The notes under the pieces are model-generated. The model saw only the letters and a list, made by a program, of their open reading frames with translations. It was not told the DNA's origin and ran no database searches. The translations under genes and the position numbers were made by a program. Below, piece after piece: positions 1-7,439 of a stretch of 25,367 nt of DNA. The first letter of the stretch is position 1; each line of letters starts with the position of its first letter. Origin of the DNA: a virus; IMG/VR virus record IMGVR_UViG_3300014501_001234, positions 1 through 25,367 of that record. The stretch is one strand, 5' to 3'.

Positions 1-552
1 TTATCCAACCCGTTGCCGTCCGCGTTGAAAGAGCCCGTACGAAATTCCCTTGTCGGACTTCTCTCGCTTCACCTCCATGCCCAACTGAACAAGACAAAGA
101 CCGTAGTCCTTTTCCCGTCCTACAACGTCAAGGTTCTGCTGAATACGGGACTGGTAGTCCTTCCCGTTTTCATTCCTTGCCGCCTTCGCTTTGAACGCCC
201 TGAACGCTTCCGCTCCAATGACCTTCGGATACTCTGCTATAATTTTATCCAAAGCCACCATTGTCCCAAAGCGAGTTAAAAGAACCTGAGTAACCGCATG
301 ATATGAGCTGCCCTCGCGGAACGGGTTGCGGCTGTTCATCTTGAGCTTGAGTAACTCTGCGATTTCCTCTTTTGAGAGCCCCCAGGAACGCTCCTGGGGA
401 TGTTTGACCCGTGTTGCGGTCTTTACCGCTTCCTTCCCTTTAGACGCCTTGGCGGACACCTGGGACGCCTTTGTGACCTTTTTAGAGGAAGCCTTAGAGG
501 CAACCTTCGCAGTCGCTGCTCGCTTGTTCGCAGTCTTCGTTGTCGTAGCCAT
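1..552 (-). CDS. Histone H1-like Lys/Ala-rich protein
   Basis: This is a complete 183-aa frame whose stop codon is the first three bases of the window. Residues 1-50 are a low-complexity basic tail of Ala, Lys, Ser, Thr and Val, like the tails of bacterial histone-H1-like proteins. From about residue 52 there is an ordinary mixed-composition domain (PQERSWGLSKEEIAELL onward) that I do not recognise. The ATG is preceded by GGAG about ten bases upstream. It lies at the distal end of the late tail operon, with a 167-bp gap containing several inverted repeats before it. The basic tail suggests nucleic-acid binding, for example DNA compaction or an injected DNA-binding protein, but that is inference. 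It may be a late cargo gene of the phage or a gene with its own promoter. Confidence 0.6.
   Translation of the reverse strand: MATTTKTANKRAATAKVASKASSKKVTKASQVSAKASKGKEAVKTATRVKHPQERSWGLSKEEIAELLKLKMNSRNPFREGSSYHAVTQVLLTRFGTMVALDKIIAEYPKVIGAEAFRAFKAKAARNENGKDYQSRIQQNLDVVGREKDYGLCLVQLGMEVKREKSDKGISYGLFQRGRQRVG
379..398. repeat. Perfect 8-bp inverted repeat inside the histone-like gene
   Basis: CCCCAGGA and TCCTGGGG flank a 4-base loop. The repeat sits exactly where the Lys-rich tail gives way to the globular part of the protein. It has no T run, so it is not an obvious terminator. It may be chance from the PQERSWG codons or a structure in the mRNA. Confidence 0.4.
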
Positions 553-719
553 TGCCGTATCTCCGGTTCGTGGTTCTTATCACATTAAAGAAACCATTTC
601 CTTATTGCGATAAGAACACGGGATCAAGTTGGGGGATTGAGTGCAAGCTACATTTTCGTGATTATTCCAGAATAATCACAAGTTGAGACTGGCACAAAGC
701 TTCGTGCCCTGATAATTTG
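553..719. promoter_or_regulatory. Intergenic region with three inverted repeats
   Basis: Three palindromic elements lie between the last tail gene and the histone-like gene. GTTCTTATC (573-581) pairs with GATAAGAAC (609-617). A perfect 10-bp repeat GTGATTATTC / GAATAATCAC lies at 658-679. GGCAC / GTGCC around AAGCTT lies at 691-708. The two right-hand ones, just after the tail gene stop, could end the tail transcript, but neither has a clear T run. The left one lies 21 to 65 bases upstream of the histone-like start and could be an operator. No gene is visible here. Confidence 0.4.
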
Positions 720-1877
720 TTAGGTGGGTTTCTTTCGTTGGCAATCACCGCAAGGTCGGCGGACGGCAAGTACGCTTTGCGTAGCAAGTACCGTTCGATC
801 ACTATCCCATCTACCCATTGGCGGCCAGTCCGCTCCAAACGCCCTTGTCGGTGGTGGAGTCCCATATTCGTCAGTCGTAATCTTCGTTGTAATCGGGCGA
901 TCCGTAGCAACGCTTCGCGCTTTCAGAGAATAATCAATAATTGGTCCCGGAGGACAGGTGTACGTGCTGTCGCTGTATACGTTGCACTCGCAAAATGTAA
1001 CCGCCGCCGTTCCGTCGTTTACGACTCCGATCTTGTAGTAAGGCGCGTCAGTCGCCATTCCGTTGTATTGGGCAAACCCACCCTCTTGAATACAATCACC
1101 AATGCCAAGCGAGTTTGTGAACGTCCCCGGATCGGTTAAGCACGGTTGACTTGTGTTGACAAAGCCACTGAAGTTATTGGCAAAAAGTGAAGCGTAAATT
1201 CCGCAGTCCTCCGCATCGCACATTGTATTGAGCATCCTAACCATCCATCCGCCGCCAGTATGGGTGTAGTCGGGCGTCCCGTCGGCTGCCAACCAAATCT
1301 TTAGATCGAGATAAATATCTGTCCACCCGCCAAACTCGCCGCAGTTTTCAAAATAATCAACAGTGCCGGTGCAGCCACCTTCATCGAAGACAACAATCCC
1401 CGGCGTATCCGTTCTTCCGTAATATTCGATAAATGCAAAGCCTGCGGTTCCAGTATCGGGACCGTAGCCCGCTGAAGGTCCACCAACGCAAAATGTGCCG
1501 TTGGGGAAATCGGTCCAACCATTAGGCTGAACAACATTGATGCCGGTTAGTGGACTTGGGTCGTCAGGCTCCGATAGCGGATAACATGCTGACGAGATAC
1601 AGGTTTCAGTTGCGAGCGTTGCCCCGGTAATAATTATCTGTGCGAAAAACGGGAGGTTGTTGAGTAATACGCCATTGGAATTTTGCGAGCCAGGACAAAT
1701 GGTGACATTAGTCATGGAGCAACAGCACGTCCGGCACTGGTTGGGACGGTGCATTACCCAATGCCCGTTTTCCTTTTTAACCAGCTGGCTTGCGTCGGGT
1801 TGGTCGTAGGCTCCTGCCCCGCCACCACCCCAGTCAGTGAACCTATTTAACAGCCACTTGCCATCAGGTGCGTCCAT
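720..1877 (-). CDS. Cysteine-rich tail-tip or fibre protein
   Basis: A 385-aa protein, the last of three genes downstream of the tape measure. It starts with ATG immediately after the upstream stop codon, with GGAG at good spacing, so it is translationally linked. I do not recognise a domain. It carries 19 Cys, including a QCRTCCC cluster near residue 48 and a C-terminal CGDC followed by QRKK. The rest is rich in Gly, Thr, Asn and aromatic residues, as in extracellular beta-rich proteins. Disulphide stabilisation or metal binding in an exposed virion protein would fit. Its position at the distal end of the tail module suggests a tip or receptor-binding role, which is inference. Confidence 0.55.
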   Translation of the reverse strand: MDAPDGKWLLNRFTDWGGGGAGAYDQPDASQLVKKENGHWVMHRPNQCRTCCCSMTNVTICPGSQNSNGVLLNNLPFFAQIIITGATLATETCISSACYPLSEPDDPSPLTGINVVQPNGWTDFPNGTFCVGGPSAGYGPDTGTAGFAFIEYYGRTDTPGIVVFDEGGCTGTVDYFENCGEFGGWTDIYLDLKIWLAADGTPDYTHTGGGWMVRMLNTMCDAEDCGIYASLFANNFSGFVNTSQPCLTDPGTFTNSLGIGDCIQEGGFAQYNGMATDAPYYKIGVVNDGTAAVTFCECNVYSDSTYTCPPGPIIDYSLKARSVATDRPITTKITTDEYGTPPPTRAFGADWPPMGRWDSDRTVLATQSVLAVRRPCGDCQRKKPT

Positions 1878-2603
1878 TTACAAATCTCCGGTAGCTCCAT
1901 CATAATTATCACATGGGTCTACGTTCGGGCTCTCATCGGTAAAAAGAAGCACAAACGCGCCGGAGTGAAAGTATCCCATACCGTTACTTGCGGCGGCACA
2001 ACTACCCCGAAACAATCTCATCACCGGAGTGAGTCCCGTCCCCAGCGAGTTGCTATTGAATACGTCCGTGGCGTTGTAGGTGTAGCTTGGGAAAGTAAAG
2101 GTGCTGGTCCCGCCGTCCCAAGCGCCATCCGATCCGCCGGTACTATAGATACTGACTGGGATTAGTCCAGGCGAGGGACTTTCAATAAGGTGTCGGGGGG
2201 TCGGGTTGGGAGTTGTGAAATCAAACTCCCAGAATATTTTAACTACCGTTCCAACCCGTATCGAGTGAGTGCTGTAGGCAATCTCTGACATATTAGTGGC
2301 GGTAAACGTCTGGGCAATTGGAGTAGTTGCCGCCGTAAACGTCGCCGCGTCCGTGACGGCTCCCCCGCTATTGGACGGCAGTTGTCGCTGAACCCAGTAG
2401 CGAGCATCGGTGTAATCCGCTTCCGTTCCCAATGGGCCGGTATTAACGATAGTGCCATAAAAGTATTGCGGAGCCCGTTGCCCTTTGGCGTTGCTATTTG
2501 TGACAGTGTTTACATTGTCGCGCAAGCTGTCTTTGTACATCTTCGCCAGCGCGATAACTGATGCGTTATCGAGGAAATTCTGATTGTCCGACTGGTCCGC
2601 CAT
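1878..2603 (-). CDS. Putative minor tail / fibre protein
   Basis: A 241-aa protein whose ATG overlaps the previous stop by one base (TAATG), with a GGGGG run upstream as ribosome site. The N-terminal stretch (residues 1-50) is hydrophilic and possibly helical. The rest is rich in Thr, Ser, Gly, Asn and Tyr, typical of beta-structured tail proteins. There is no signal peptide, membrane segment or family motif that I can name. Tight coupling to its neighbours and its place after the tape measure make a tail-tip component likely. The exact function is unknown. Confidence 0.5.
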   Translation of the reverse strand: MADQSDNQNFLDNASVIALAKMYKDSLRDNVNTVTNSNAKGQRAPQYFYGTIVNTGPLGTEADYTDARYWVQRQLPSNSGGAVTDAATFTAATTPIAQTFTATNMSEIAYSTHSIRVGTVVKIFWEFDFTTPNPTPRHLIESPSPGLIPVSIYSTGGSDGAWDGGTSTFTFPSYTYNATDVFNSNSLGTGLTPVMRLFRGSCAAASNGMGYFHSGAFVLLFTDESPNVDPCDNYDGATGDL

Positions 2604-3541
2604 TAAATGAATCCCCCGCCAAATACGGTATACGCTGGCGTGATAAAGATCGGAGCAAATGCGGTAGTGTGATACGGGTAGAATGATAGCCTATCAGGCT
2701 TCGTTGTCGCGGTCGCATAAGCGATTCCGTCCTCATCCAAGGGCCACGGCGTAGTGGCATTTTCGGCAGGGCTGTCGGAAGTCGCCGGCAGCACAATCGC
2801 CTTCCGCTTGCCGCCCCCGCTAAATAAATCTTCCAAGCCAAAGTTGGCGATGTAGTCGATCCACCCGTTATTTTTGAATTTTATTTTGTAAGTAACAGTC
2901 CTGAATTGAAAACCGTTTTCAGTCTGTATCACCGATAAACTTCCGCCACTGATCTTTGCCGAATACTGTGCAATCGTTGCACCGTCAAACGGGAAGTTAT
3001 CGTTGTTCACGCATTCCATCACATTTATTTCAGAGGCAATCGTAAATGATGGAGCCACATTTTTACTGTAGTTCGCAGACCATGTTCCGGCGTCGCGCAC
3101 GGCCGGGAAGGGAGAGCCCGCCGTGTTGACTACCGGCTGATTGCCGCTGATAGGCCCGTAATCATTCGACGCACTGGGATATTCTGATGCGTAATCGTAC
3201 GCATAATCTTCCGTGGCATTATCGAAATCCCATTGGATTGTGGCCGGCCGCAGCAATGGATTTGGCTGGGGATTCACCAGGTTGGAATAATCGCATTGGA
3301 CTTCCCAGTGCATTCGGTTGGATTCTTCCCCGACCATTTGCGGTCGCTTCTGTTTTAACAGTCGCCGGGAGTCATCGGGATGAGGCTGGGTATAGAGCGG
3401 TATGCCTTCCGCCATTTCCGCCGCAATGGGAGTAGTGGGCGCATCGAAATAAACAATGTAGTATTCGGTGGCTTGTAGCTCGCGCCCGAGGTCCACTGAA
3501 TAACTGCGCCAAGTTTCTCGTGATACTTTTACTAATGCCAT
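2603..3541 (-). CDS. Putative distal-tail / baseplate protein
   Basis: A 312-aa protein directly downstream of the tape measure, where siphophages usually encode the distal tail protein. The ATG has a strong AAGGGG site about ten bases upstream and a 13-base gap from the tape measure stop. Residues 1-85 are a compact mixed segment. The middle is rich in Asp, Tyr, Asn and Pro. Residues 200-240 (IQTENGFQFRTVTYKIKFK) look like a beta sheet. No motif is recognised, so the role rests on position only. Confidence 0.5.
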   Translation of the reverse strand: MALVKVSRETWRSYSVDLGRELQATEYYIVYFDAPTTPIAAEMAEGIPLYTQPHPDDSRRLLKQKRPQMVGEESNRMHWEVQCDYSNLVNPQPNPLLRPATIQWDFDNATEDYAYDYASEYPSASNDYGPISGNQPVVNTAGSPFPAVRDAGTWSANYSKNVAPSFTIASEINVMECVNNDNFPFDGATIAQYSAKISGGSLSVIQTENGFQFRTVTYKIKFKNNGWIDYIANFGLEDLFSGGGKRKAIVLPATSDSPAENATTPWPLDEDGIAYATATTKPDRLSFYPYHTTAFAPIFITPAYTVFGGGFI

Positions 3542-3554
3542 TCGGTAATTCCCC

Positions 3555-5201
3555 TTATTGCCCCACTATCGACACGGTTTGAATATTCTGTCCCTGTTGC
3601 CAAATTTTGTAGAGGTAGTCATTAGCCTTGTACATATCCTGCTTTGCTTGCTCTCGTGATTTTCCTAGCTCATCCCAGGCTCGTTTACCGGCACCACTCT
3701 TGGCATCGGGGTCGGGAACAACGCGGGGCAAAACGGCAGTCCCAGCGCGACCGAACCAGTTTTGTGCATGGTCTGGAGTATCTGATTGCCTATGCCGAAC
3801 GCCATGCGAATCGACCCAGGTGTTTTCTGTATCCCCCGATGAGGTTGTTGAGTTTAGAGTCGATAGCCGTCTTTGCTCGTTAAGGTCTTTACCGTTATGG
3901 ATGAAGACCACGTTGCTCATGATCTGCTTAATGTAGTCCTCGAACTTACCTTTTTTCGCCGCCTCAAAGCCACCCTTCATGGCGTTGACTTGCGCGCCAG
4001 TTAGCGGCACAGTTCCCGGTGCTTGTTCCGGTTTCTTTGCCACTACCTTCGGGAACTGTCCCGCCCACTCTTGCTGTATCCGTGACATTTCCGCCGAACC
4101 CCATTTAATCAACGGGGTCTTATCCATATGCGGGTGGACTTCGAGGCTCATCGGTGAAAGCTTCCCATCAATCTTCGGAGCCGGGATAACCCCATTTTTT
4201 ACATCGCCGCCGTCAAGCCATCCATTCGCTTTAAGCCATTCCATAGCCTGTCTAGCCGAATCGAACGTATCGAGGAACGCATGAGCCTTGTCACTAACGT
4301 ATTGAAACGCAAACGCGATTACGTCCAATCCTTTGCCGAAATAGAACGCCAATTTCGAGAATACATCACCGATAGTATTCAGAACCGATATCAGTTTTTC
4401 ACCCTGTTCGCCGCCGGCTCCGAATCCCTTGCTAAACGATGCGGCAATCTTTTCCAGGTCGTCGTCAACAGTATGAGTGACTGAAGACCATAACCCGCTC
4501 ATCGTTCCAGCTTGCTTCTGGAGCATGTTATTGAATGCGCCACCTTGCGAGGTCATCCCAATAAATGCTTTTTGCACCATCGGGAACGTGATACGCCCGG
4601 CTTCTCCCATCTGGTGAATCTGTTGTGGAGTTTTGCCGAGAGACTTCGCAAGCGCGGCGGTAAGCGGGATACCGGCGTTAGTGAACTCACGGATTTCCCG
4701 TCCAGCTAACACGCCGTTTTCCTGGACTCGGATATACATTTCGGCAAGCTCATTGACGTTGCCGCCCGTTCCGGCCGCTATGTTGCCAAGCATATTGATC
4801 GTCGGCACCAATTGCTTTGCCTCGACCCCGAAGGCGGATAACTTCTGCGCCGTCTTCGCGAGGTCTCCGAATTCAAACGGGCTCCTTACTCCGAATTCTT
4901 TTAATTGGGTTAGAACTTCCTTCGCCTGTTCGGAGTTGCCGATAAAGGCTCCCAGTGAAACGCTAGCCTTGTCAAACTCGGCGGCCAGCTTGAACCCTTT
5001 GGCGATGTCCATAACCGCCTCAAAGGCAACCCCGACCATCCCAGCTATGCCGGTAAGTTCGAGAGCCTTGGAGCCAGTTTCTTTTAACGAATCGCCAAAA
5101 CCTTTCGCGGCGTCTTTCGCTTCATGCCCGAATTTATGCGCGAAATCTGAAACGTCGCCAAACAGACCAACGGACAAATTGCTCATCACTTTATTTGACA
5201 T
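3555..5201 (-). CDS. Tail tape measure protein
   Basis: A 548-aa protein with the features of a tape measure. The N-terminus is helical and Ala/Gly-rich (DFAHKFGHEAKDAAKGFGD), followed by a hydrophobic stretch around residues 48-70. The conserved tape-measure core then runs from about residue 75 to 235, with phrases such as FGVRSPFEFGDLAKTAQKLSAFG and AGREIREFTNAGIPL. It follows the G/GT chaperone pair, as in lambda-like tails. At 548 aa it is short, implying a short tail (roughly 1.5 angstrom per residue by the usual rule). The ATG lies six bases after a CTAAATAC octamer and has no Shine-Dalgarno sequence, so the mRNA from that promoter would be almost leaderless. Confidence 0.9.
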   Translation of the reverse strand: MSNKVMSNLSVGLFGDVSDFAHKFGHEAKDAAKGFGDSLKETGSKALELTGIAGMVGVAFEAVMDIAKGFKLAAEFDKASVSLGAFIGNSEQAKEVLTQLKEFGVRSPFEFGDLAKTAQKLSAFGVEAKQLVPTINMLGNIAAGTGGNVNELAEMYIRVQENGVLAGREIREFTNAGIPLTAALAKSLGKTPQQIHQMGEAGRITFPMVQKAFIGMTSQGGAFNNMLQKQAGTMSGLWSSVTHTVDDDLEKIAASFSKGFGAGGEQGEKLISVLNTIGDVFSKLAFYFGKGLDVIAFAFQYVSDKAHAFLDTFDSARQAMEWLKANGWLDGGDVKNGVIPAPKIDGKLSPMSLEVHPHMDKTPLIKWGSAEMSRIQQEWAGQFPKVVAKKPEQAPGTVPLTGAQVNAMKGGFEAAKKGKFEDYIKQIMSNVVFIHNGKDLNEQRRLSTLNSTTSSGDTENTWVDSHGVRHRQSDTPDHAQNWFGRAGTAVLPRVVPDPDAKSGAGKRAWDELGKSREQAKQDMYKANDYLYKIWQQGQNIQTVSIVGQ

Positions 5202-5207
5202 ATAGTG

Positions 5208-5215
5208 GTATTTAG
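5208..5215 (-). promoter_or_regulatory. CTAAATAC late-promoter candidate (tape measure)
   Basis: The exact octamer reads CTAAATACCACTATATG into the tape measure start. Its TAA is also the stop codon of the upstream chaperone frame. It is one of nine identical minus-strand copies in the window, and resembles the T4 late promoter TATAAATA. Confidence 0.65.
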
Positions 5216-5900
5216 CCAGACGGTTTAACGATCAATCCGCCGCCGCCGCCCGTCCAGGCCCGCATCGCTTTCGCCTTATAGTCCTGCGGCGTCAACGGAC
5301 GTTCGTTGTGTTTCCAGCTAAATAGGAAGTCAGTTTCCTTGAGGGTCTTTTTATTACCGGCTTGCAGCGTTGCCCAGGCGAGCCGCGCCATCCGAAGATC
5401 GTCTCGGTAATCACCAAATGGTTCCATCTGGTAGACCATGCACCAGTCCTGCCATTGGCGGTTAGTGAGTTCTTCAAAAAGGTAATCAGGATGTGGGTAG
5501 CCCAGCTCGCGGCATAGATGGAAGGCAAAGAATAAATCGCGGTCGTCGGTTAGTTGCTGGCGTCTACTTTTTTTTCGTCGCTGTCCATGCTCATGCCGGA
5601 CAACTTGGAGATTTCTTTTGCCAGGTGGCTGATAACCGCCATGCTCATCGACTTCACTTCGGTGGCGTTATCGAACATTGGTTTTCCGTGTTCGTCGATA
5701 ACGCCCCGCACAATCAGGTCGGCAAGGATATCGAGCTGTTGGATTGATTCATCCTTCGCGGTGTCGAACTTGTCCGCATACTCGCGGACCTCCGCCGTTG
5801 ATAGCTCGCGTATCGTCACTGTTCCATCGGTATCAGGAATGCAGACCTCGCGCCTGCGAAGTCCCTTTGCGGTCAGTTGATCTTTGGTAAAGCGAGGCAT
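5212..5900 (-). CDS. Tail assembly chaperone GT (-1 frameshift product)
   Basis: Joining the 116-aa upstream frame to the following open frame by a -1 slip at the run of eight A's (5575-5568) gives a protein of about 229 aa. The downstream part reads RRQQLTDDRDLFFAFHLCRE, then later WQDWCMVYQMEPFGDYRDD, which matches the W..Y..lEPfG..rdD pattern of lambda gpT-like regions. That frame has no convincing start of its own near the junction. Location between tail tube and tape measure is the classical place. In lambda, the G and GT products chaperone tape measure and tube assembly. The stop lies within the promoter octamer of the tape measure gene. Confidence 0.85.
5550..5900 (-). CDS. Tail assembly chaperone G-like protein
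   Basis: A 116-aa protein, the unshifted product. Its ATG overlaps the tail tube stop by one base (TAATG). The sequence (VTIRELSTAEVREYADKFDTAKDESIQQLDILADLIVRG) resembles phage tail chaperones that bind the tape measure. It ends in DSDEKKVDASN, with the EKK codons lying on the slippery A run, so a fraction of ribosomes would make the longer GT fusion. As in other siphophages, the short form should greatly exceed the long form. Confidence 0.85.
   Translation of the reverse strand: MPRFTKDQLTAKGLRRREVCIPDTDGTVTIRELSTAEVREYADKFDTAKDESIQQLDILADLIVRGVIDEHGKPMFDNATEVKSMSMAVISHLAKEISKLSGMSMDSDEKKVDASN
5568..5575 (-). promoter_or_regulatory. Slippery site for -1 ribosomal frameshift
   Basis: Eight consecutive A's read as GAA AAA AAA G in the chaperone frame. 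A one-base backward slip keeps AAA pairing and enters the second chaperone frame, which stays open to 5212. The coordinate phase of the two frames agrees with a -1 shift. I did not identify a definite downstream pseudoknot. Confidence 0.8.
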
Positions 5901-6334
5901 TACGATCCTGCGGTGAACACTGCTAGGCCGGTTAGCTTGACCTCAACGGACACCATGTCCGCCTCATCTTCGGTCTTCGTTGTGATAGGGAGTTTCTTAA
6001 GATATCCGGGAGCGACCATCGTGCTGCCATCCGTAAAGACCTCTTTCCAAAAGTAGAGCGTTTGGTTGCCGAATAGCGCGTAAAGCGTTGCGTGAATCGT
6101 GTCATCAAACACCATTTCCCAGCCAATTGTTCCCGGCTCTACCATGCCCGGCGCATACTCTTTTGTGTTATAGGGGGAATCGTTGTTCGTCAGCTTGATA
6201 TCGCCTACTTCGGAATCCGGTCCCTTAATGTCGAGGGTTTGCCCGATTACGGTGTAGGAGCCTGGAGTTCCGGCGGTGTTAGTTGCGTAGTAGACTTTTG
6301 AACCGTATCCGACTGTGTATTTTGTTGCTGCCAT
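5900..6334 (-). CDS. Major tail tube protein
   Basis: A 144-aa protein placed immediately before the chaperone pair and two genes before the tape measure. Its composition and pattern are those of a siphophage tube protein. It starts MAATKYTVGYGSKVYY, is beta-rich, has a central WEMVFDDTIHATLYALFG segment and ends in a strand-rich tail (VSVEVKLTGLAVFTAGS). Unlike most late genes here, it has an 18-base leader after its CTAAATAC element with a good AAGGGA ribosome site. That fits the high expression needed for a tube subunit. Confidence 0.8.
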   Translation of the reverse strand: MAATKYTVGYGSKVYYATNTAGTPGSYTVIGQTLDIKGPDSEVGDIKLTNNDSPYNTKEYAPGMVEPGTIGWEMVFDDTIHATLYALFGNQTLYFWKEVFTDGSTMVAPGYLKKLPITTKTEDEADMVSVEVKLTGLAVFTAGS

Positions 6335-6352
6335 AGTAAATTCCCTTTAGTT

Positions 6353-6360
6353 GTATTTAG
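6353..6360 (-). promoter_or_regulatory. CTAAATAC late-promoter candidate (tail tube)
   Basis: Exact octamer 18 bases before the tail tube ATG, with AAAGGGAA between. It is one of only two copies followed by a real leader with a Shine-Dalgarno sequence. Confidence 0.65.
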
Positions 6361-6362
6361 GG

Positions 6363-6770
6363 TTAGTTCGTGGCAATCCAGGTTGTGCCGTTGGATACGA
6401 TCCTGATGCGCCCCCATTGGCTCATGATGCTGCTAACGCCTGATGCCCCGCTGATCGTTACCGTGTTAGCGCCGCTATCGGTTTTAATGACGTTGAGGAC
6501 TGCGCCGGGATAGAGGCTTGCTAGTGCCATTGTCAGAACGATAGCGGCGGACGTGGCATTACAGAGATAGTCGGTTGCCGCCCCGGCAGTCGCTGATGCG
6601 GTAAGCGAAACGACATTGCCTTGGATGGTTCCGCTGCTGATGAGGGCGGAACAGTTCACCGCAGTAACGGCAATATTTCCACTGCCATCAGAGAGGACAA
6701 GGCTATTTGCGGCTGGGATTGTAGAGCCGGGGGTGGTTGAATTGATTACTGGGACATTGATAGTTGCCAT
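6363..6770 (-). CDS. Small beta-rich virion protein, unknown
   Basis: A 135-aa protein rich in Ala, Ser, Thr, Val and Ile (TINVPVINSTTPGSTIPAANSLVLSDGSGNIAVTAVN). The C-terminal half (VLNVIKTDSGANTVTISGASGVSSI... WGRIRIVSNGTTWIATN) resembles short C-terminal domains common in phage fibres and decoration proteins. It sits between the fibre genes and the tail tube, so a fibre accessory or tube decoration is likely. The ATG is five bases after a CTAAATAC octamer and lacks a clear ribosome site. Confidence 0.55.
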   Translation of the reverse strand: MATINVPVINSTTPGSTIPAANSLVLSDGSGNIAVTAVNCSALISSGTIQGNVVSLTASATAGAATDYLCNATSAAIVLTMALASLYPGAVLNVIKTDSGANTVTISGASGVSSIMSQWGRIRIVSNGTTWIATN

Positions 6771-6775
6771 ACCAC

Positions 6776-6783
6776 GTATTTAG
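6776..6783 (-). promoter_or_regulatory. CTAAATAC late-promoter candidate within a palindrome
   Basis: The octamer is five bases before the 6770 ATG. It is embedded in a palindrome with arms TACCACG and CGTGGTA. No other copy has such arms, so an additional binding site or hairpin may exist here. Confidence 0.6.
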
Positions 6784-6827
6784 CGTGGTATTAGATCAAA
6801 CCATTTTCCTGAGCGAGCGACTGCACC

Positions 6828-6935
6828 TTAGCCTTTAAACTCCCAATGATCCCCGCCAACTCCGTCGCTACTAATAGTCAAGTTTGTCATCCAGTAGGAA
6901 TCGTAAACTGAAACTGGTTGTCCTGTAATTGGCAT
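6828..6935 (-). CDS. Possible 35-aa protein (fibre accessory or frameshifted remnant)
   Basis: ATG with AAGGAT about seven bases upstream opens a frame MPITGQPVSVYDSYWMTNL continuing to a stop at 6828. An overlapping frame shifted by +1 encodes ATELAGIIGSLKAKVQSLAQ and ends at 6791. It looks like a real helical C-terminus but has no good start. Either this is a tiny gene, or the two halves were one protein and a base has been gained or lost. A programmed shift cannot be excluded. Nothing here identifies a function. Confidence 0.35.
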   Translation of the reverse strand: MPITGQPVSVYDSYWMTNLTISSDGVGGDHWEFKG

Positions 6936-6944
6936 AATTGATCC

Positions 6945-7439
6945 TTATGTATATTGAAAATTGGGAGGGACCCATACCCCGGCCCCGACGTTCGATGCGG
7001 GTGTAGCAGGGCCAGTACCGTAACACGCGAAGTTAATAACGAGATCGGAGGTGCTACTGCCTGAAAACACGTTATACCACTCATCCCCTCCACTGGTTTC
7101 GGTGCTCGTAAGGTAATATTGGGTTCCTGTTGCAAGGATCAGTGGTGTGCCGAGTGTGTGGTAAAGATACTGGGCAGGTGTCGCTCCCGAACAATTTACA
7201 GTCGCCGACGCGATAAGTGCGATAGTAGTCCATATCCCTATTGAGTGCGTTTGCGAATTTCCGCTGACTACCCATCGTCCCAGTGAGGATACCGTAAGCA
7301 ATCGTGTTGGGGTGAAGGCAAAGCCGACATAACCAGTATAATCATTTCGCAAACTTGACCCGGCCCCACTGGTCAGAGCCGCCAAGCCCCCACCTCCGCC
7401 ACTGGCTTTGTGAAGTTGACATACCGGCGATAGAAACAT
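6945..7439 (-). CDS. Putative fibre-associated beta-sandwich protein
   Basis: A 164-aa protein whose ATG overlaps the stop of the collagen-like fibre gene (TAATG), so the two are translated together. A Gly-rich linker (residues 13-30) is followed by a strand-rich domain, including a GFAFTPTRLLTVSSLGRW segment, HSIGIWTT, and QYYLTSTETSGGDEWYNVFSG. This layout resembles jelly-roll or DUF4082-like adhesion domains, but that is only a visual similarity. The likely role is as a partner or tip domain of the fibre. Confidence 0.5.
   Translation of the reverse strand: MFLSPVCQLHKASGGGGGLAALTSGAGSSLRNDYTGYVGFAFTPTRLLTVSSLGRWVVSGNSQTHSIGIWTTIALIASATVNCSGATPAQYLYHTLGTPLILATGTQYYLTSTETSGGDEWYNVFSGSSTSDLVINFACYGTGPATPASNVGAGVWVPPNFQYT

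Noticed and set aside
4633-5205. 190-codon plus-strand frame opposite the tape measure
   Set aside because: Antisense of a clear tape measure gene; composition is an antisense artefact.
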